64,000 nt of DNA from Psychromonas arctica DSM 14288 (GTDB lineage: Bacteria; Pseudomonadota; Gammaproteobacteria; Enterobacterales; Psychromonadaceae). Positions 34,848 to 45,356 of the stretch are shown here, one piece after another. Positions within the stretch are counted from its first letter, which is position 1; every line of letters starts with the position of its first letter. Where the stretch lies: contig NZ_AXWP01000036.1 in assembly GCF_000482725.1 (NCBI RefSeq), positions 1-64,000 of the forward strand, read 5' to 3'. Made by a program: the position numbers and the translations under genes. The notes beneath the pieces are model-generated. The model ran no database searches and had not been told where the DNA came from. It worked only from the letters and a program-made list of their open reading frames with translations.

Positions 34848-37800
34848 CTAATCCCAGTCCCATTCATAATAAGCATCTACCGCTTGATACAAACCACTAG
34901 AAGCTTCTATATAAAACTGTTTAAACAATTCATAGCGAATGGCAAAAATGGTAAATGAGTCGAAGACACCAACACCATAGCTGACTTCAACGCCCGGTGC
35001 GATAGTCCCTTTAATGCCTACAGATTGTTGATCACCCTGCCCACTAGAGGCGAGTGATAAATCATTAATGCCAACACTTTTACCGATGTTCCCCATTACA
35101 CCATCAGTTTGGCCTGCCCCTAAATCTATTAATATAGAAGCAAGTTGATTGTTATTGCTATCACTTGAAGCATTAGCAATAGAGTAACCTCGGGTAATGT
35201 ATGATAAAGCATTCTGTTGTGACATCGCAGGTTCAGAGAAGATCGTTAACTGTAATTGATCTGGCGTTCCCGTTACACGTACACCAGCGGTGACGTTATC
35301 TTGGGTATCATTGGGATCACGTATAGCTTCAATGTTCAGATAAGGCGCATCCGGTTGTCCTTGAAAAACGATACGACTATTTTGTAATACTAGCTGTTGT
35401 GCTAAGGCTTTGTAGCTTCCTTCAGAAAAGGTTAGTTCACCATTAACAGTCAGGTCTTTTTTCAGTTCTTTTTTAACAATGAGATCACCGTGAATATAAG
35501 AGTCTAAACCGATTGCTTGCAATCGGAGTTGATCACCTAATGATACTTTCACATTCATTTTAATAGGCAAATCAGCGCCAGTCTCTTGCTTTTTGGCATC
35601 AACAACTATTACATCTTTGGAGACGTTAACGGCCCCTTCAGGTAATTCTTTTACTGTAATGTTTCCTTTATTAACATTGATGACTCCGTCTACATTGATG
35701 TGTTCATCTAAAATAACATCAATATTAGGACTCACATAAAGCGTTATTTTGCCATAATCTCGAATTAACATCTGATCGGCTTCGAAGTGTATTTTGCCTT
35801 TCAAATCTTCATTCCAATCTAGTAAACCATTGATATCTGCACGCCCATTAGTTTCCTTATTAACTGCATCTGTATTACGCATGTTAGCAATACGTTGCGG
35901 TATATTAATGGTACTTATTGCAGTGTCCTTAATTGCTACTATGGTATCAAGTAGTAAATTTGATTTTTTCTTAGTGGTTTTTTTGGTGTTTGTGAAAAAG
36001 TAACCATCAATTTTTGCTTGATTGTCATCTATATCTACTTTTGCATTTAAATCAGTAATTTGTAAGGGTGCACTCGGCGCTCTCACGGATGCATCAGCGA
36101 TTAATACCTGTCCAGCTAAAGAAGGTTTTTCAAGTTTTCCTTTAACCTTAATATCTGCTTGTAGTTGTCCTGTTAACTTGTCTACTTGAGGAATTAAAAT
36201 CGCAAAGTTATCGAAATCAGGCACTAATAATTTCAGCGAGGCATTGATTTCAGGTGTCGTCTGATAAGGTGTTATATAACCTTCAACGTTTGCGTTAATA
36301 AGACCTTCAGATAATGCTTTTACACTAAAGTCAGTTTGTTGCTTGCCGGTTTTCATTTCGATATGAAATTGTTCTACAGGATAACGAATAACTTCTTTGG
36401 TGTTTTTATCAGTATTGATATTTAAAGCCATTGCATCACCGTTAACCACTAGGTCAATACTTGGTTTTTGATTATTTTTCCAGAATATATCTACATTTGC
36501 AGCAAGTGCACCTTCAAGTGTTAACGTATCGGGAATAAAAGGTGTTAATGATGAAAGTAAAAAGTCATCAATATTGATTTCTATATCGCCGTTTTCCCCT
36601 GCACTAAATTTTTTAATACAAAGTTGTCCATTTTGATCTTTGTTATTATTCGTTGCTAACCAACAATGAGCGGTTAAATTTATTGTTTCTTGCTCTGTGG
36701 TTACAGTGAATGGGTCTTTTAACACTAATAATCCCTGTGCCGTTTCAATAACTCCCTTATTTAAAATAGCCGACCAACTATTAAGCTGCTGTTCAAAAAG
36801 CACCGTTAAGTCGGAGTTGACCATTTTACTTTTTAAATCGACATTAACTTGATGCTGAACTTTTTTATCGGCGACCGCATTAGGTTTAAGCTCTATTTTG
36901 ATTGAATCTATTTTTTGACCATTACTTCTAATATTCTTGGCACTAATGGCAAGGTTAGCAACAGGCAACTCAGATAAGGTGGCTTGCCCTGTTATGTTTA
37001 ATGCTTCAATATCATTATCTAAATAACTTAAATCTTCGACATCTAAGTTACTGTCTATTTCAATTTTATCGATGCTGCCCGCTAAGTTAACCTTACCTTT
37101 AATTTTACCGCGGCTATCTACAATGATGTTAGTTAGGTTTTGAATATCTAAATCGATACTCAGGTCATTTTTATCTGCAACTTTACCATTCACTAACATT
37201 GAATTTTCAGCATTATTAATCGCTAAATTATTAATGCTAAAACCTTGTTTAGCATTACCGCTAGCTTTGCCCTTAATCGTTAATGGGCGCTCTAGATAGG
37301 AGCCATTAAGGTCTATAACAGGTAAATTAAAAGCCCAGGCTGGTTGTTTGTTGTCGGTTAACGGCACACTGACAGAATGTTGAATATGACCACTTAATTG
37401 ACCAGGATAATCTTCACTCAATTTATTAAAGTGAATGTCATTAATACTTAAATCCCCCTTCCACGCAAGATTATTTAGCCAGTTTAGATTGCCGTTAAGT
37501 TGTATATCACCCTGTAATGCTTTAATCATCAACGTTGATAAATCAAAGGATTGTAAATTACCGTTACCCACTAAATTGATATCCGCAGGCGGTAAATCCG
37601 TCAGGTTAAGGTGACTATCAAGTTGTAATTGGTAATTGTTTAAGGTGCCTTTACTGGCAAGGTAACCTTTGTTACTAGAGATTTCAGGTTCGCCGGATAA
37701 GGGCCAGTTGAATTGCTCCCATTTGACGGTTAATTGATGTGGTAAGTTTTCACTGTATAAATCCACTGTATTATCAATTTTTGCATTAATTAATTGGCTC

Positions 37801-38810
37801 AATGTAATTGAAGAATGTAACTCGCCTAAATCGCCTCGACTGTTTAACGTTATTTTTTGGCCTTTTAATAATGTAGTAGGCTGAAGATCTTTAATTTCCT
37901 TGAGTGTTGCTTGTAAGGCTAAATCCATCGGGTAACGTTGGCTAAGGTCAATATCACCTGAGATTACTAGATCCGCTTCTGGCAAGTCTAGGGCAAACTG
38001 TCCGATAGTTAATTTAGAACCAAAAAAAGTGAATTGGCTATTCAGTTGATTGATAGAAACTAAGTCTTTTTTATTTTGGATTAGTTTAAAGCCCTGCAGA
38101 TCAAATTGCTTAGCCGTTAAATTAATAGGTAAGATAATTTCAGGTAACGTTTCATCAGTTAAAATAGCGGGGAAACTTGAGAGTAGTTGTTGGCGTGTTT
38201 GTTGGTTTGTTTGGGAAGTGCTTGTTTTGGTTGCGTCATCAACTTGCGCATCCGCTAAAATAACGGTTAACCCTTTAATACTGGTTTTGAGTGCTAAATT
38301 ATTGTCTTGTCCCTCTGCTTTTAATAATAGCTGTTTAAGATCGATCTCAACACCTGCCACCTTGATATGGGTATTGTTAATAGCCAGATCTTTAATATTA
38401 ACACGCAAAGGAAACTCTAAAACAAAGGGCGCTGCATTTGGGTCTTCCGGTTCTGCAGGTGTTTCTGTCTCTGGTATATTAATATCTGTACTTGCGATTG
38501 TTAATGATTCAAGGCACAGCTCTTCTATTAGACAATTCCAATCAAATTCATAACTAAGGTCGTTGAACTCATATAACGCATCACCATCGGCCCAACGAAT
38601 TTTGTCATAAACCGGGGAATAAAAAAGACTGCCCTGCTTTAATGATATGGTTAATCTAGGTTCAAATTTTTGTAGGGTATTAAAAATAAAGTTATTACCT
38701 TGATGCGTAAATACCCCCAAACCAGTAACAAATATGACTAAAATGATGAAAACAAAAAGAGTAAAGAAAATTCGTTTAAGATATTTTGTACTTAACAATA
38801 GAAAACTCAT
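34848..38810 (-). CDS. tamB: Translocation and assembly module TamB
   Basis: A 1320-residue inner-membrane-anchored periplasmic protein that spans to TamA and, by current understanding of AsmA-like proteins, moves phospholipid or helps assemble outer-membrane proteins. An N-terminal membrane segment (about 12-35) is followed by a long beta-strand-rich region with repeated short strands, and by the DUF490/TamB C-terminal domain (last 400 residues, with VRVTGTPDQLQLTIFSEP, SIANASSDSNNN and SYGVGVFDSFTIFAIRYEL). Length is close to E. coli TamB (1259). Its start overlaps the end of tamA by 4 bases. Confidence 0.92.
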   Translation of the reverse strand: MSFLLLSTKYLKRIFFTLFVFIILVIFVTGLGVFTHQGNNFIFNTLQKFEPRLTISLKQGSLFYSPVYDKIRWADGDALYEFNDLSYEFDWNCLIEELCLESLTIASTDINIPETETPAEPEDPNAAPFVLEFPLRVNIKDLAINNTHIKVAGVEIDLKQLLLKAEGQDNNLALKTSIKGLTVILADAQVDDATKTSTSQTNQQTRQQLLSSFPAILTDETLPEIILPINLTAKQFDLQGFKLIQNKKDLVSINQLNSQFTFFGSKLTIGQFALDLPEADLVISGDIDLSQRYPMDLALQATLKEIKDLQPTTLLKGQKITLNSRGDLGELHSSITLSQLINAKIDNTVDLYSENLPHQLTVKWEQFNWPLSGEPEISSNKGYLASKGTLNNYQLQLDSHLNLTDLPPADINLVGNGNLQSFDLSTLMIKALQGDIQLNGNLNWLNNLAWKGDLSINDIHFNKLSEDYPGQLSGHIQHSVSVPLTDNKQPAWAFNLPVIDLNGSYLERPLTIKGKASGNAKQGFSINNLAINNAENSMLVNGKVADKNDLSIDLDIQNLTNIIVDSRGKIKGKVNLAGSIDKIEIDSNLDVEDLSYLDNDIEALNITGQATLSELPVANLAISAKNIRSNGQKIDSIKIELKPNAVADKKVQHQVNVDLKSKMVNSDLTVLFEQQLNSWSAILNKGVIETAQGLLVLKDPFTVTTEQETINLTAHCWLATNNNKDQNGQLCIKKFSAGENGDIEINIDDFLLSSLTPFIPDTLTLEGALAANVDIFWKNNQKPSIDLVVNGDAMALNINTDKNTKEVIRYPVEQFHIEMKTGKQQTDFSVKALSEGLINANVEGYITPYQTTPEINASLKLLVPDFDNFAILIPQVDKLTGQLQADIKVKGKLEKPSLAGQVLIADASVRAPSAPLQITDLNAKVDIDDNQAKIDGYFFTNTKKTTKKKSNLLLDTIVAIKDTAISTINIPQRIANMRNTDAVNKETNGRADINGLLDWNEDLKGKIHFEADQMLIRDYGKITLYVSPNIDVILDEHINVDGVINVNKGNITVKELPEGAVNVSKDVIVVDAKKQETGADLPIKMNVKVSLGDQLRLQAIGLDSYIHGDLIVKKELKKDLTVNGELTFSEGSYKALAQQLVLQNSRIVFQGQPDAPYLNIEAIRDPNDTQDNVTAGVRVTGTPDQLQLTIFSEPAMSQQNALSYITRGYSIANASSDSNNNQLASILIDLGAGQTDGVMGNIGKSVGINDLSLASSGQGDQQSVGIKGTIAPGVEVSYGVGVFDSFTIFAIRYELFKQFYIEASSGLYQAVDAYYEWDWD

Positions 38811-40525
38811 AGTTCAGGCCCAATCATTAAATGAATCTTGAATGCATCACCAGTATCAGTTAATGGTACGGCAACATAAAAACGAATAGGTCCTACGGGC
38901 GATGCCCACACAACACCGGCACCCGTGCCTACTGAAAGAGGTTCAGAAAAATCTTCAGTTGCTGTACCGACATCGGAAAATGCAGCTATTTTCCAATTTG
39001 GGGCGATTGGAAAGCGATATTCAAGACTTGCTGTCGCAAGGTATGAACCACCAATTAAATAATCTTCGGAATCCCTAGGTGCCACTTCCTCGTAATCATA
39101 ACCTCGGATACTTTGGTCCCCTCCGGTAAAGAAACGCATCGATGAAGGCACGTTATAGATTGAGTCAGAGAAAATAGCGCCAGCTTCAGCTGACGCTATA
39201 AACTGATGGCCACTATAGGTTCTGATAAATTTAGTTTGCCCGTAGACTTTGATCGCATCAGCCGTAGATAATAAACTTTCATTCGCAAACTCAAAATACA
39301 CTAACTGTTTGTCACCCCAATCGATATTGATTCCACCTTTACTCCTAATTCGACTAAAACTAATACCAGGTAAAACTAATGAGGTAGAGAACTCCTGCTG
39401 ACCTTGGGTACCCGATTCATTATCAAATCGAAGATAAATAGTACGTAACCAATCATTATCTAAACGCCAATGACGATTAAAACCAACTACAGATTGTTTA
39501 GTATCGGTATCGTTTTGGTCGAGTACTTTATAACCCGCTTGAATTGAAAAGTAGTTATAAAGCGGATCTTCTAAGGGGATTTTATAGGTGGCAGACGCTT
39601 CCTGTTTGGGGACTGAGGCGGTAATATTGGTTTCAAACGAGTGGCCATATTGATTGATCCATGGACGTGTCCAACGAAATTTTCCACGAACACCTTCGTC
39701 GGTACTAAAGCCTAAACCTGCGTTAAATGAGTCTTCTGGTTGCATATAAGTTAAGACGTGCAAAGGGATCAATCGACCTTGCTTTTTTTGTATGTCGGGT
39801 AAAATAGTGATGCTTTTAAAATATCCGGTATCGTTTAGATCTTGATTGAAGGCATTTAGTATTCCGGTATCAAATGGGTCTCCTGGTTTAAAATTAAGTA
39901 ATGATTTGACAAACTCTTTAGCGGGAGTTTCTAGGTCAAAAATCAAATCACCAAACTGATATCGTCTACCACTTTCAAACCACAAATGGATAATCGCGGT
40001 ATTGTTTTTTTGCGTCACTTCAACTGAAGACTTAGTATATTTTGCATCAAAAAAACCATAGCGCAACGCCAAACTTCTGGCGCGGCTTTTAGCTGATTCG
40101 TATTCACCGTGGTCTAAAAAATCACCTTCCTTGATCGGAAAGTTAAGCATTAGTTGCTGAAAGTTTTTATCGTGTAACGCTTCCCCGGTAATACGTAAAT
40201 CAACGGCTGAAATTGTGGTGCGAGTCCCAAGATCTACATCAACAGTAACGGTTTGCTTGTTCTCATCACCAGTAACTGAAGGGGTAATTTTTGCTTGGTA
40301 ATACCCTAATGCCACCAAACTTTCTTTGCCTATTGCAACAACTTCATTCAAATAGGCCTCATTATCGGCATTGTCTGGTACCGATAGGCCATTTAAAAAA
40401 ACTTTTAGATTTGAACTGGCTTTATTGTCTTTGATGCCTTTTATCTCAAAGCTTACATCTGCAACTACGTTGCTTGAAACAAGACTCAGTAAACAGCATA
40501 AATAGAGTTTATAAATATTTTTCAT
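38807..40525 (-). CDS. tamA: Translocation and assembly module TamA
   Basis: Omp85-family outer-membrane protein, partner of TamB. Signal peptide 1-22 (ending NVVA), three POTRA domains (about 24-265, for example LRYGFFDAKYTKSSVEV and NDTGYFKSITILPD), then a 16-strand barrel with the Omp85 motif FFTGGDQSIRGYDYEE and a DVGTATEDF segment. 572 residues match the family. The ATG shares one base with the stop of the upstream EAL gene, and tamB follows with a 4-base overlap. Confidence 0.93.
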   Translation of the reverse strand: MKNIYKLYLCCLLSLVSSNVVADVSFEIKGIKDNKASSNLKVFLNGLSVPDNADNEAYLNEVVAIGKESLVALGYYQAKITPSVTGDENKQTVTVDVDLGTRTTISAVDLRITGEALHDKNFQQLMLNFPIKEGDFLDHGEYESAKSRARSLALRYGFFDAKYTKSSVEVTQKNNTAIIHLWFESGRRYQFGDLIFDLETPAKEFVKSLLNFKPGDPFDTGILNAFNQDLNDTGYFKSITILPDIQKKQGRLIPLHVLTYMQPEDSFNAGLGFSTDEGVRGKFRWTRPWINQYGHSFETNITASVPKQEASATYKIPLEDPLYNYFSIQAGYKVLDQNDTDTKQSVVGFNRHWRLDNDWLRTIYLRFDNESGTQGQQEFSTSLVLPGISFSRIRSKGGINIDWGDKQLVYFEFANESLLSTADAIKVYGQTKFIRTYSGHQFIASAEAGAIFSDSIYNVPSSMRFFTGGDQSIRGYDYEEVAPRDSEDYLIGGSYLATASLEYRFPIAPNWKIAAFSDVGTATEDFSEPLSVGTGAGVVWASPVGPIRFYVAVPLTDTGDAFKIHLMIGPEL

Positions 40526-43053
40526 TAACTATTAGGCTTCTCAAGTTTGATTGTCGAATTTTCAAATTTATTTTCTTTTTGTTTCATATTATTTAATAAT
40601 TTTTGGAAATCAATAGTCGTTAACGGTGCACTCACTAGATAGCCTTGGAATTGGCTACATCCTTTCTCAATCAAAAAGTCTAATTGTTGCTGAGTTTCGA
40701 CTCCTTCAGCCACGACCTCTAGATTAAGAGATTTACCCATATTGATAATAGCGGTCACAATCAGTTGTTGACTGTGTTGTTGCATCAAATTAACAATAAA
40801 AGACTGATCAATTTTAAGCGCTGAAACCGGCAATATACTTAAGTATTGAAATGAAGAGTAACCCGTACCAAAGTCATCAATAGCGAATCGAAAACCAAGC
40901 CCGCATAGCTTATGCAATTTATTAATAATCAAATCAGTGTGAGAAACTAACACTGTCTCAGTAATCTCTATTTCAATCAAGCTTGGCTCTACACCTGTTT
41001 GTAATAAATACAGTTCAATGGTCTCGATAAAGTTATCTTGTAATAATTGTTTAGGACTCACGTTAAGTGATAAAGTTTTAAAGCTTTGTGGTAATCCCGC
41101 ATCAACCCAATCTTTCAATTGAGTAAAAGCATTTAAAAGAACCCACTCTCCTAGAGGAATAATCAAATCAGACTCTTCTGCTACAGGGATAAAATGTGCA
41201 GGTTCAACCCAAGTATTGTCACCTTGATACCAACGGCAAAGTGCTTCTGCCCCAACTAGTTTGTTGTTACTATCGGTACGAGGCTGAAAGCAAAGTGTAA
41301 ACTCATTGTTATCTAACCCTTGACGTATTTTACTTTGTAATTGATGTGTACGATTAATTTTTTCCTCTATTTCTTTTGCAAAAAAGCTAATATTATTTAA
41401 TGGATTAGCCTGTGCTGTTTTCATCGCCATTGATGCTTGGCGAAGTACATCTTCTGCTTGCAAACCTTCACTTGGAAAATGCGTAATGCCATAGGCAAAT
41501 TTCAAGGTGAGCTTTTCACTCATTAAATTGAACGGCTGTTTGAGTGTTAACGCAACCTGCTCAGCAAAACGTATCGATATTTGAGCCGCTTGCTCGCGGT
41601 CTGAATGTAAATCAGATAAGACAATAACAAATTCACAACCTCGTAAACGAGCAACATAATCGGGCACACTAATGTGTGTTTCTAATCGCCTTGCGATTAA
41701 ACTTAATAGTTGGTCCCCTTTGTGGTTGCCATCAAGTTCGTTAATTGCTGAGAACTGTTGTGCATCAATTAATATTAACGCACCAAATAATCCATTGTTC
41801 TCTTGCCTGATATTTTCATCTGAAATATGAGCGATTAAACCAGATCTGTTTGGTAATTCAGTCACTTCATCATACTGCGTCTGATATTTGATTGAGGTGT
41901 GCAATACCTTGTAAGCCGAAACATCAATCATAGTGCCGATCACACGTAGCGGATTACCTTTGCTATCCCAAGATACTGTCTGCCCTCGCGTTAATACCCA
42001 ACGGTATTCCCCATTTTTGCAGCGTATTCGATGAGAGTTTTCAAAAAATGAGTCTCGCCCTACAAAGTGCTCGCAAAAGTCATTAAACACATTATAAAGA
42101 TCATCATCATGAATACGAGTTTCCCACTCTGTAATGTCTGCATTTATATCTTCCGGTTGATAACCTAATATCTCTTTCCAACGATTGGAAAAAAATACAT
42201 GGTCACGTTTTATATCCCAATCCCATACGCCGTCTCGTGCGCCTCTAAGTGCGTATAATAAACGTTGTTCACTACCAGCTAGCTCGTTCATATTATCGGA
42301 TACGCTGACAATTAATTCAGAAAAAGTGCGCTGCAAAAATCCTATTTCGCCAACGCCTTTATCAGTTAATTCCGATAAATTTGTTAAATCATAGTTACGC
42401 ATCTGAGTTACAAGGCTTTTAAGTGGGACTATCACCAAGCTGTTGAGCGAATATACGGATAAGCTGACCGTCAGTAACAATAAGGCACACTGCTTAATAA
42501 GCTCGATTAGCTTACTGTGTGTTAGCTCACTGTAGGCACTCTCTAATGAATAGCGTATAAAAATAATGCCATTAAATTTGCGGTTTAAGCTATTACCTTT
42601 AGAGATCATTTGTAAAGGCGCATAAACTACTAACTCTTTACTTTGTTTGAAATATTTCACTACAATTTCATTATCATTAATAACACGATTTAATACGGCA
42701 CCTTCATAACGTTCAAGTTGTAGTTTTGAAAACATGTATTTTTCACGGAAGTTATTGCTAAGAATAATTTGTTGATTTTTGTCAATCACAGCTACCGTTT
42801 GTACATTTTCATTTAATGCAGCAGTGGAGACAAAATCTTGTGCACGCGCCTTTTCAAGGCGCATTAAAGCATTAGATAATGAGGTTTGTAATTGCCCAGC
42901 TAAACCTTTGATGTCTTGCTCCGCTTCGACATATAACTGGTCTTGACTTTGACGAAAATCTTGAATAAAGATGATCGTTTGAAAAACAAAGAATATGCTC
43001 AGAAATATTGCGGGCAATATGATTAATAGTGAAATTCTACGAATTTTATTCAT
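40525..43053 (-). CDS. Membrane PAS / degenerate GGDEF / EAL protein, probable c-di-GMP phosphodiesterase
   Basis: An 842-residue signalling protein. Transmembrane helices at about 8-30 and 188-208 flank a periplasmic sensor region, followed by a HAMP-like linker. A PAS domain with PAC follows (265-385, ending YRWVLTRGQTVSWD). The GGDEF domain (395-560) has RGCEF at 471-475 in place of GGDEF, so it should not make c-di-GMP. The EAL domain (575-825) keeps EAL (603-605), EITET (696-700), DDFGTGYSSF (726-735), Lys747 and VVAEGVE (780-786), so it should hydrolyse c-di-GMP. It overlaps the preceding lipoprotein gene by 8 bases and touches tamA by one base. Confidence 0.9.
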   Translation of the reverse strand: MNKIRRISLLIILPAIFLSIFFVFQTIIFIQDFRQSQDQLYVEAEQDIKGLAGQLQTSLSNALMRLEKARAQDFVSTAALNENVQTVAVIDKNQQIILSNNFREKYMFSKLQLERYEGAVLNRVINDNEIVVKYFKQSKELVVYAPLQMISKGNSLNRKFNGIIFIRYSLESAYSELTHSKLIELIKQCALLLLTVSLSVYSLNSLVIVPLKSLVTQMRNYDLTNLSELTDKGVGEIGFLQRTFSELIVSVSDNMNELAGSEQRLLYALRGARDGVWDWDIKRDHVFFSNRWKEILGYQPEDINADITEWETRIHDDDLYNVFNDFCEHFVGRDSFFENSHRIRCKNGEYRWVLTRGQTVSWDSKGNPLRVIGTMIDVSAYKVLHTSIKYQTQYDEVTELPNRSGLIAHISDENIRQENNGLFGALILIDAQQFSAINELDGNHKGDQLLSLIARRLETHISVPDYVARLRGCEFVIVLSDLHSDREQAAQISIRFAEQVALTLKQPFNLMSEKLTLKFAYGITHFPSEGLQAEDVLRQASMAMKTAQANPLNNISFFAKEIEEKINRTHQLQSKIRQGLDNNEFTLCFQPRTDSNNKLVGAEALCRWYQGDNTWVEPAHFIPVAEESDLIIPLGEWVLLNAFTQLKDWVDAGLPQSFKTLSLNVSPKQLLQDNFIETIELYLLQTGVEPSLIEIEITETVLVSHTDLIINKLHKLCGLGFRFAIDDFGTGYSSFQYLSILPVSALKIDQSFIVNLMQQHSQQLIVTAIINMGKSLNLEVVAEGVETQQQLDFLIEKGCSQFQGYLVSAPLTTIDFQKLLNNMKQKENKFENSTIKLEKPNS

Positions 43054-44032
43054 AAATTGCCTGCTCTAAGATACCTGTTGATATTAACGTCGCTAAGTTT
43101 GTTTGTATTTGACTTAACATCCTTTTATCACTCATCAACTTACTTAATTCTTGAGCTCGCAGTTGCATATTTGAAGGTGAACCAGATAAGAACATTAACG
43201 CCTCTTTAGGCGGAATAAAATGCGTATTCTCAAAGGCATTTTTCAGAGTATAAGGATATAATTGCAACCTTACTGACATGCTGGCTAAAGCTTCAGCTGT
43301 ATGCTTCTCATAGAATGCTTGAGCACGATAAAATTGTTTTAGAAAGTGCGTTATTTGCACTTCTTTTTCTTGGTGTAAACTACCTCGAACGACCATTAGA
43401 TTAATAATGGGTAAACTTAAGGATTTAGAGTTAATAAGTTCTCTTGCTCCTAATGCTAATAATTGTTGTTTTACCGGCTCTTTAACAATTAAGGCATCTA
43501 TATCACCACGTAAATAAGCATCCTTAAGTTCATTTTGTTTGACTTCAAAGAGTTGTACGGTCTGATTATTTAAGTCCGTTAGCGAAAAAACTTTATCTAA
43601 TAACAAGGCGCCAGCTGCTTTGTTTTCATAACCAATAGAGTGCCATTTTAATTCTTCCAGTGACTTTATTTCGGGCTTGGCCATTAACGCATCCCCTCCT
43701 CTAGAACGATCAATCACTGAGATTATTTTTAAATCGATTCCTAAAGCGACTAGCGTTAACACTTCATCCAATGAAAGAAAAGCAACATCGAGTTTCGCTG
43801 TCTGAAAAGCTTGAATGACGCTAGTAGGAGAAGTAAGTTCAAGTAATGAATATTTATCTTTATCTAAGTAGCCCAGTTCGCCTGCCAAAAAAGCAAACTC
43901 AAAATTTGGCCAAGGTGACGCACCGATAGTCAGCGGCTTTTGATACGGGGTACATGCCACTATCAATAGAGTAAGACATAGAGAACTGACAATTTTTAGG
44001 CATTTGTCGATATAGGTATTCATAGCGAGCAC
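43046..44032 (-). CDS. Orphan solute-binding lipoprotein (NMT1/SsuA-like)
   Basis: A 328-residue type II periplasmic-binding fold. The lipobox LLIVAC with Cys27 marks a lipoprotein. The mature start LTIGASPWPNFEFAFLAGELGYL and LDVAFLSLDEVLTLVALGIDLKII resemble binding proteins for sulfonates, thiamine precursors or nitrate (NMT1/THI5-like). No ABC permease or ATPase is nearby. Its end overlaps the EAL-protein gene by 8 bases, so the likely job is to sense a ligand for that protein's periplasmic domain; this is inference. GTG start at 44032, or ATG three codons later; neither has a clear ribosome-binding site. Confidence 0.82.
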   Translation of the reverse strand: MLAMNTYIDKCLKIVSSLCLTLLIVACTPYQKPLTIGASPWPNFEFAFLAGELGYLDKDKYSLLELTSPTSVIQAFQTAKLDVAFLSLDEVLTLVALGIDLKIISVIDRSRGGDALMAKPEIKSLEELKWHSIGYENKAAGALLLDKVFSLTDLNNQTVQLFEVKQNELKDAYLRGDIDALIVKEPVKQQLLALGARELINSKSLSLPIINLMVVRGSLHQEKEVQITHFLKQFYRAQAFYEKHTAEALASMSVRLQLYPYTLKNAFENTHFIPPKEALMFLSGSPSNMQLRAQELSKLMSDKRMLSQIQTNLATLISTGILEQAIYE

Positions 44033-44075
44033 ATCAGATTAAATTAGGAGAGCATTGATTTTACAGTAAAACAGA

Positions 44076-44108
44076 TAAAAAAATAGCGCATAAAAAGTTA
44101 CACGCTAT
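44076..44108 (-). terminator. Rho-independent terminator after htpX
   Basis: Read on the minus strand, ATAGCG, a 14-base loop, CGCTAT and then a run of seven T. It lies about 140 bases after the htpX stop and before the start of the lipoprotein operon, so it separates the two units. Confidence 0.7.
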
Positions 44109-44247
44109 AAATACCGGTTGCGGAGCAAAATACAAAAAATTAACTAACAGTATAATTAACTAATGATAGATTTAAATAAACTTAGCTCCTTATTCCTTTT
44201 AGACCTTTATAGTCTTGATGCTTTCATACTTTGATACCTTTATAAGG

Positions 44248-45120
44248 TTACATCACCTGGCTATTTTGTAAGGCTTTAATACGATCTTCTAGTGGAGGGT
44301 GTGACATAAAGAAGCTACTTTTCTTTTTACCCGATATGCCAAATGCCATTAAGCTGCCTTCTAGTTGTGGCTCAGATGTTCTTTGCAGTTTTTGTAATGC
44401 GGCAATCATCTTATTTTTACCAACCAGTGAAGCAGAGCCTGAATCAGCTTTAAACTCACGTTGACGTGAATAGTACATAACAATCGTACTTGCAAGTACA
44501 CCAAATACCATCTCTAATATAAATACAATGATGTAATAAGAGAAACCATGCCCCGAATTTTCATTATTATTACGCATTGCATTGTCAATTAAACCTCCTA
44601 TAACACGTGCTAGGAAAATAACAAAGGTGTTAACTACGCCTTGGATTAACGCAAGCGTTACCATATCTCCATTTGCAACATGACTGACTTCATGAGCTAA
44701 AACAGCTTCGGCTTCATCACTTGTCATTTGCTGTAACAAACCAGTACTAACAGCCACTAACGCATCATTTTTTTTCATGCCGGTAGCAAAGGCATTCATA
44801 TCCTGAGCATTATAAATTGCCACTTCAGGTGTCTTAATACCTGCTAGTTTGGCTTGTCTTGTGACTGTTTGTAGTAGCCAACGTTCGGTTTCATTACTAG
44901 GGGAAGTAATAACCACCGCTCCTGTGCTTCTCTTTGCCATCCACTTGGACATAGCTAATGAAATGAATGAACCACCAAAACCAAATACTGTTGCTAGCAT
45001 CAATAGCCCACCGATACTTCGTGAGTCCATTCCTGTAACTGAAAAAACAATACTTAATACAATACCTAACACCAATATAACGGCTAAGTTAGTTAATAAA
45101 AATAATGCAATGCGTTTCAT
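44248..45120 (-). CDS. htpX: Membrane zinc protease HtpX
   Basis: Inner-membrane M48 metalloprotease that degrades misfolded membrane proteins. 290 residues, with two N-terminal membrane segments (5-27, 36-57) and two more after the active site. Zinc motif HEVSH at 143-147 ([13 protein letters not shown]), and the third ligand Glu in [15 protein letters not shown] precedes the ATG. It has its own terminator at 44076-44108. In relatives it is heat-shock and envelope-stress controlled; no such promoter was identified here. Confidence 0.94.
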   Translation of the reverse strand: MKRIALFLLTNLAVILVLGIVLSIVFSVTGMDSRSIGGLLMLATVFGFGGSFISLAMSKWMAKRSTGAVVITSPSNETERWLLQTVTRQAKLAGIKTPEVAIYNAQDMNAFATGMKKNDALVAVSTGLLQQMTSDEAEAVLAHEVSHVANGDMVTLALIQGVVNTFVIFLARVIGGLIDNAMRNNNENSGHGFSYYIIVFILEMVFGVLASTIVMYYSRQREFKADSGSASLVGKNKMIAALQKLQRTSEPQLEGSLMAFGISGKKKSSFFMSHPPLEDRIKALQNSQVM

Positions 45121-45356
45121 GCTGACCTCATTAATAAATATTACGCCACAATAAATGGCTTTTGTTGATGTTATTTACGCGTGATGTGTGAGCAATATAA
45201 ATAACAGCTTTTCGACATAATATGACTTTATTTTCAATATGCAAGTATTAAAATTAATATAATTTATAAAAAATCAATACACATGAACACTGATATTTGC
45301 ACCTTATACTTTCTGCCGTTACAATCGAGCTCTTTTATACCATTTAAGGAATTACC

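Noticed and set aside
38050-38553. 167-codon plus-strand frame inside tamB
   Set aside because: Antisense to a well-supported TamB sequence; low-complexity Ser/Val-rich product.
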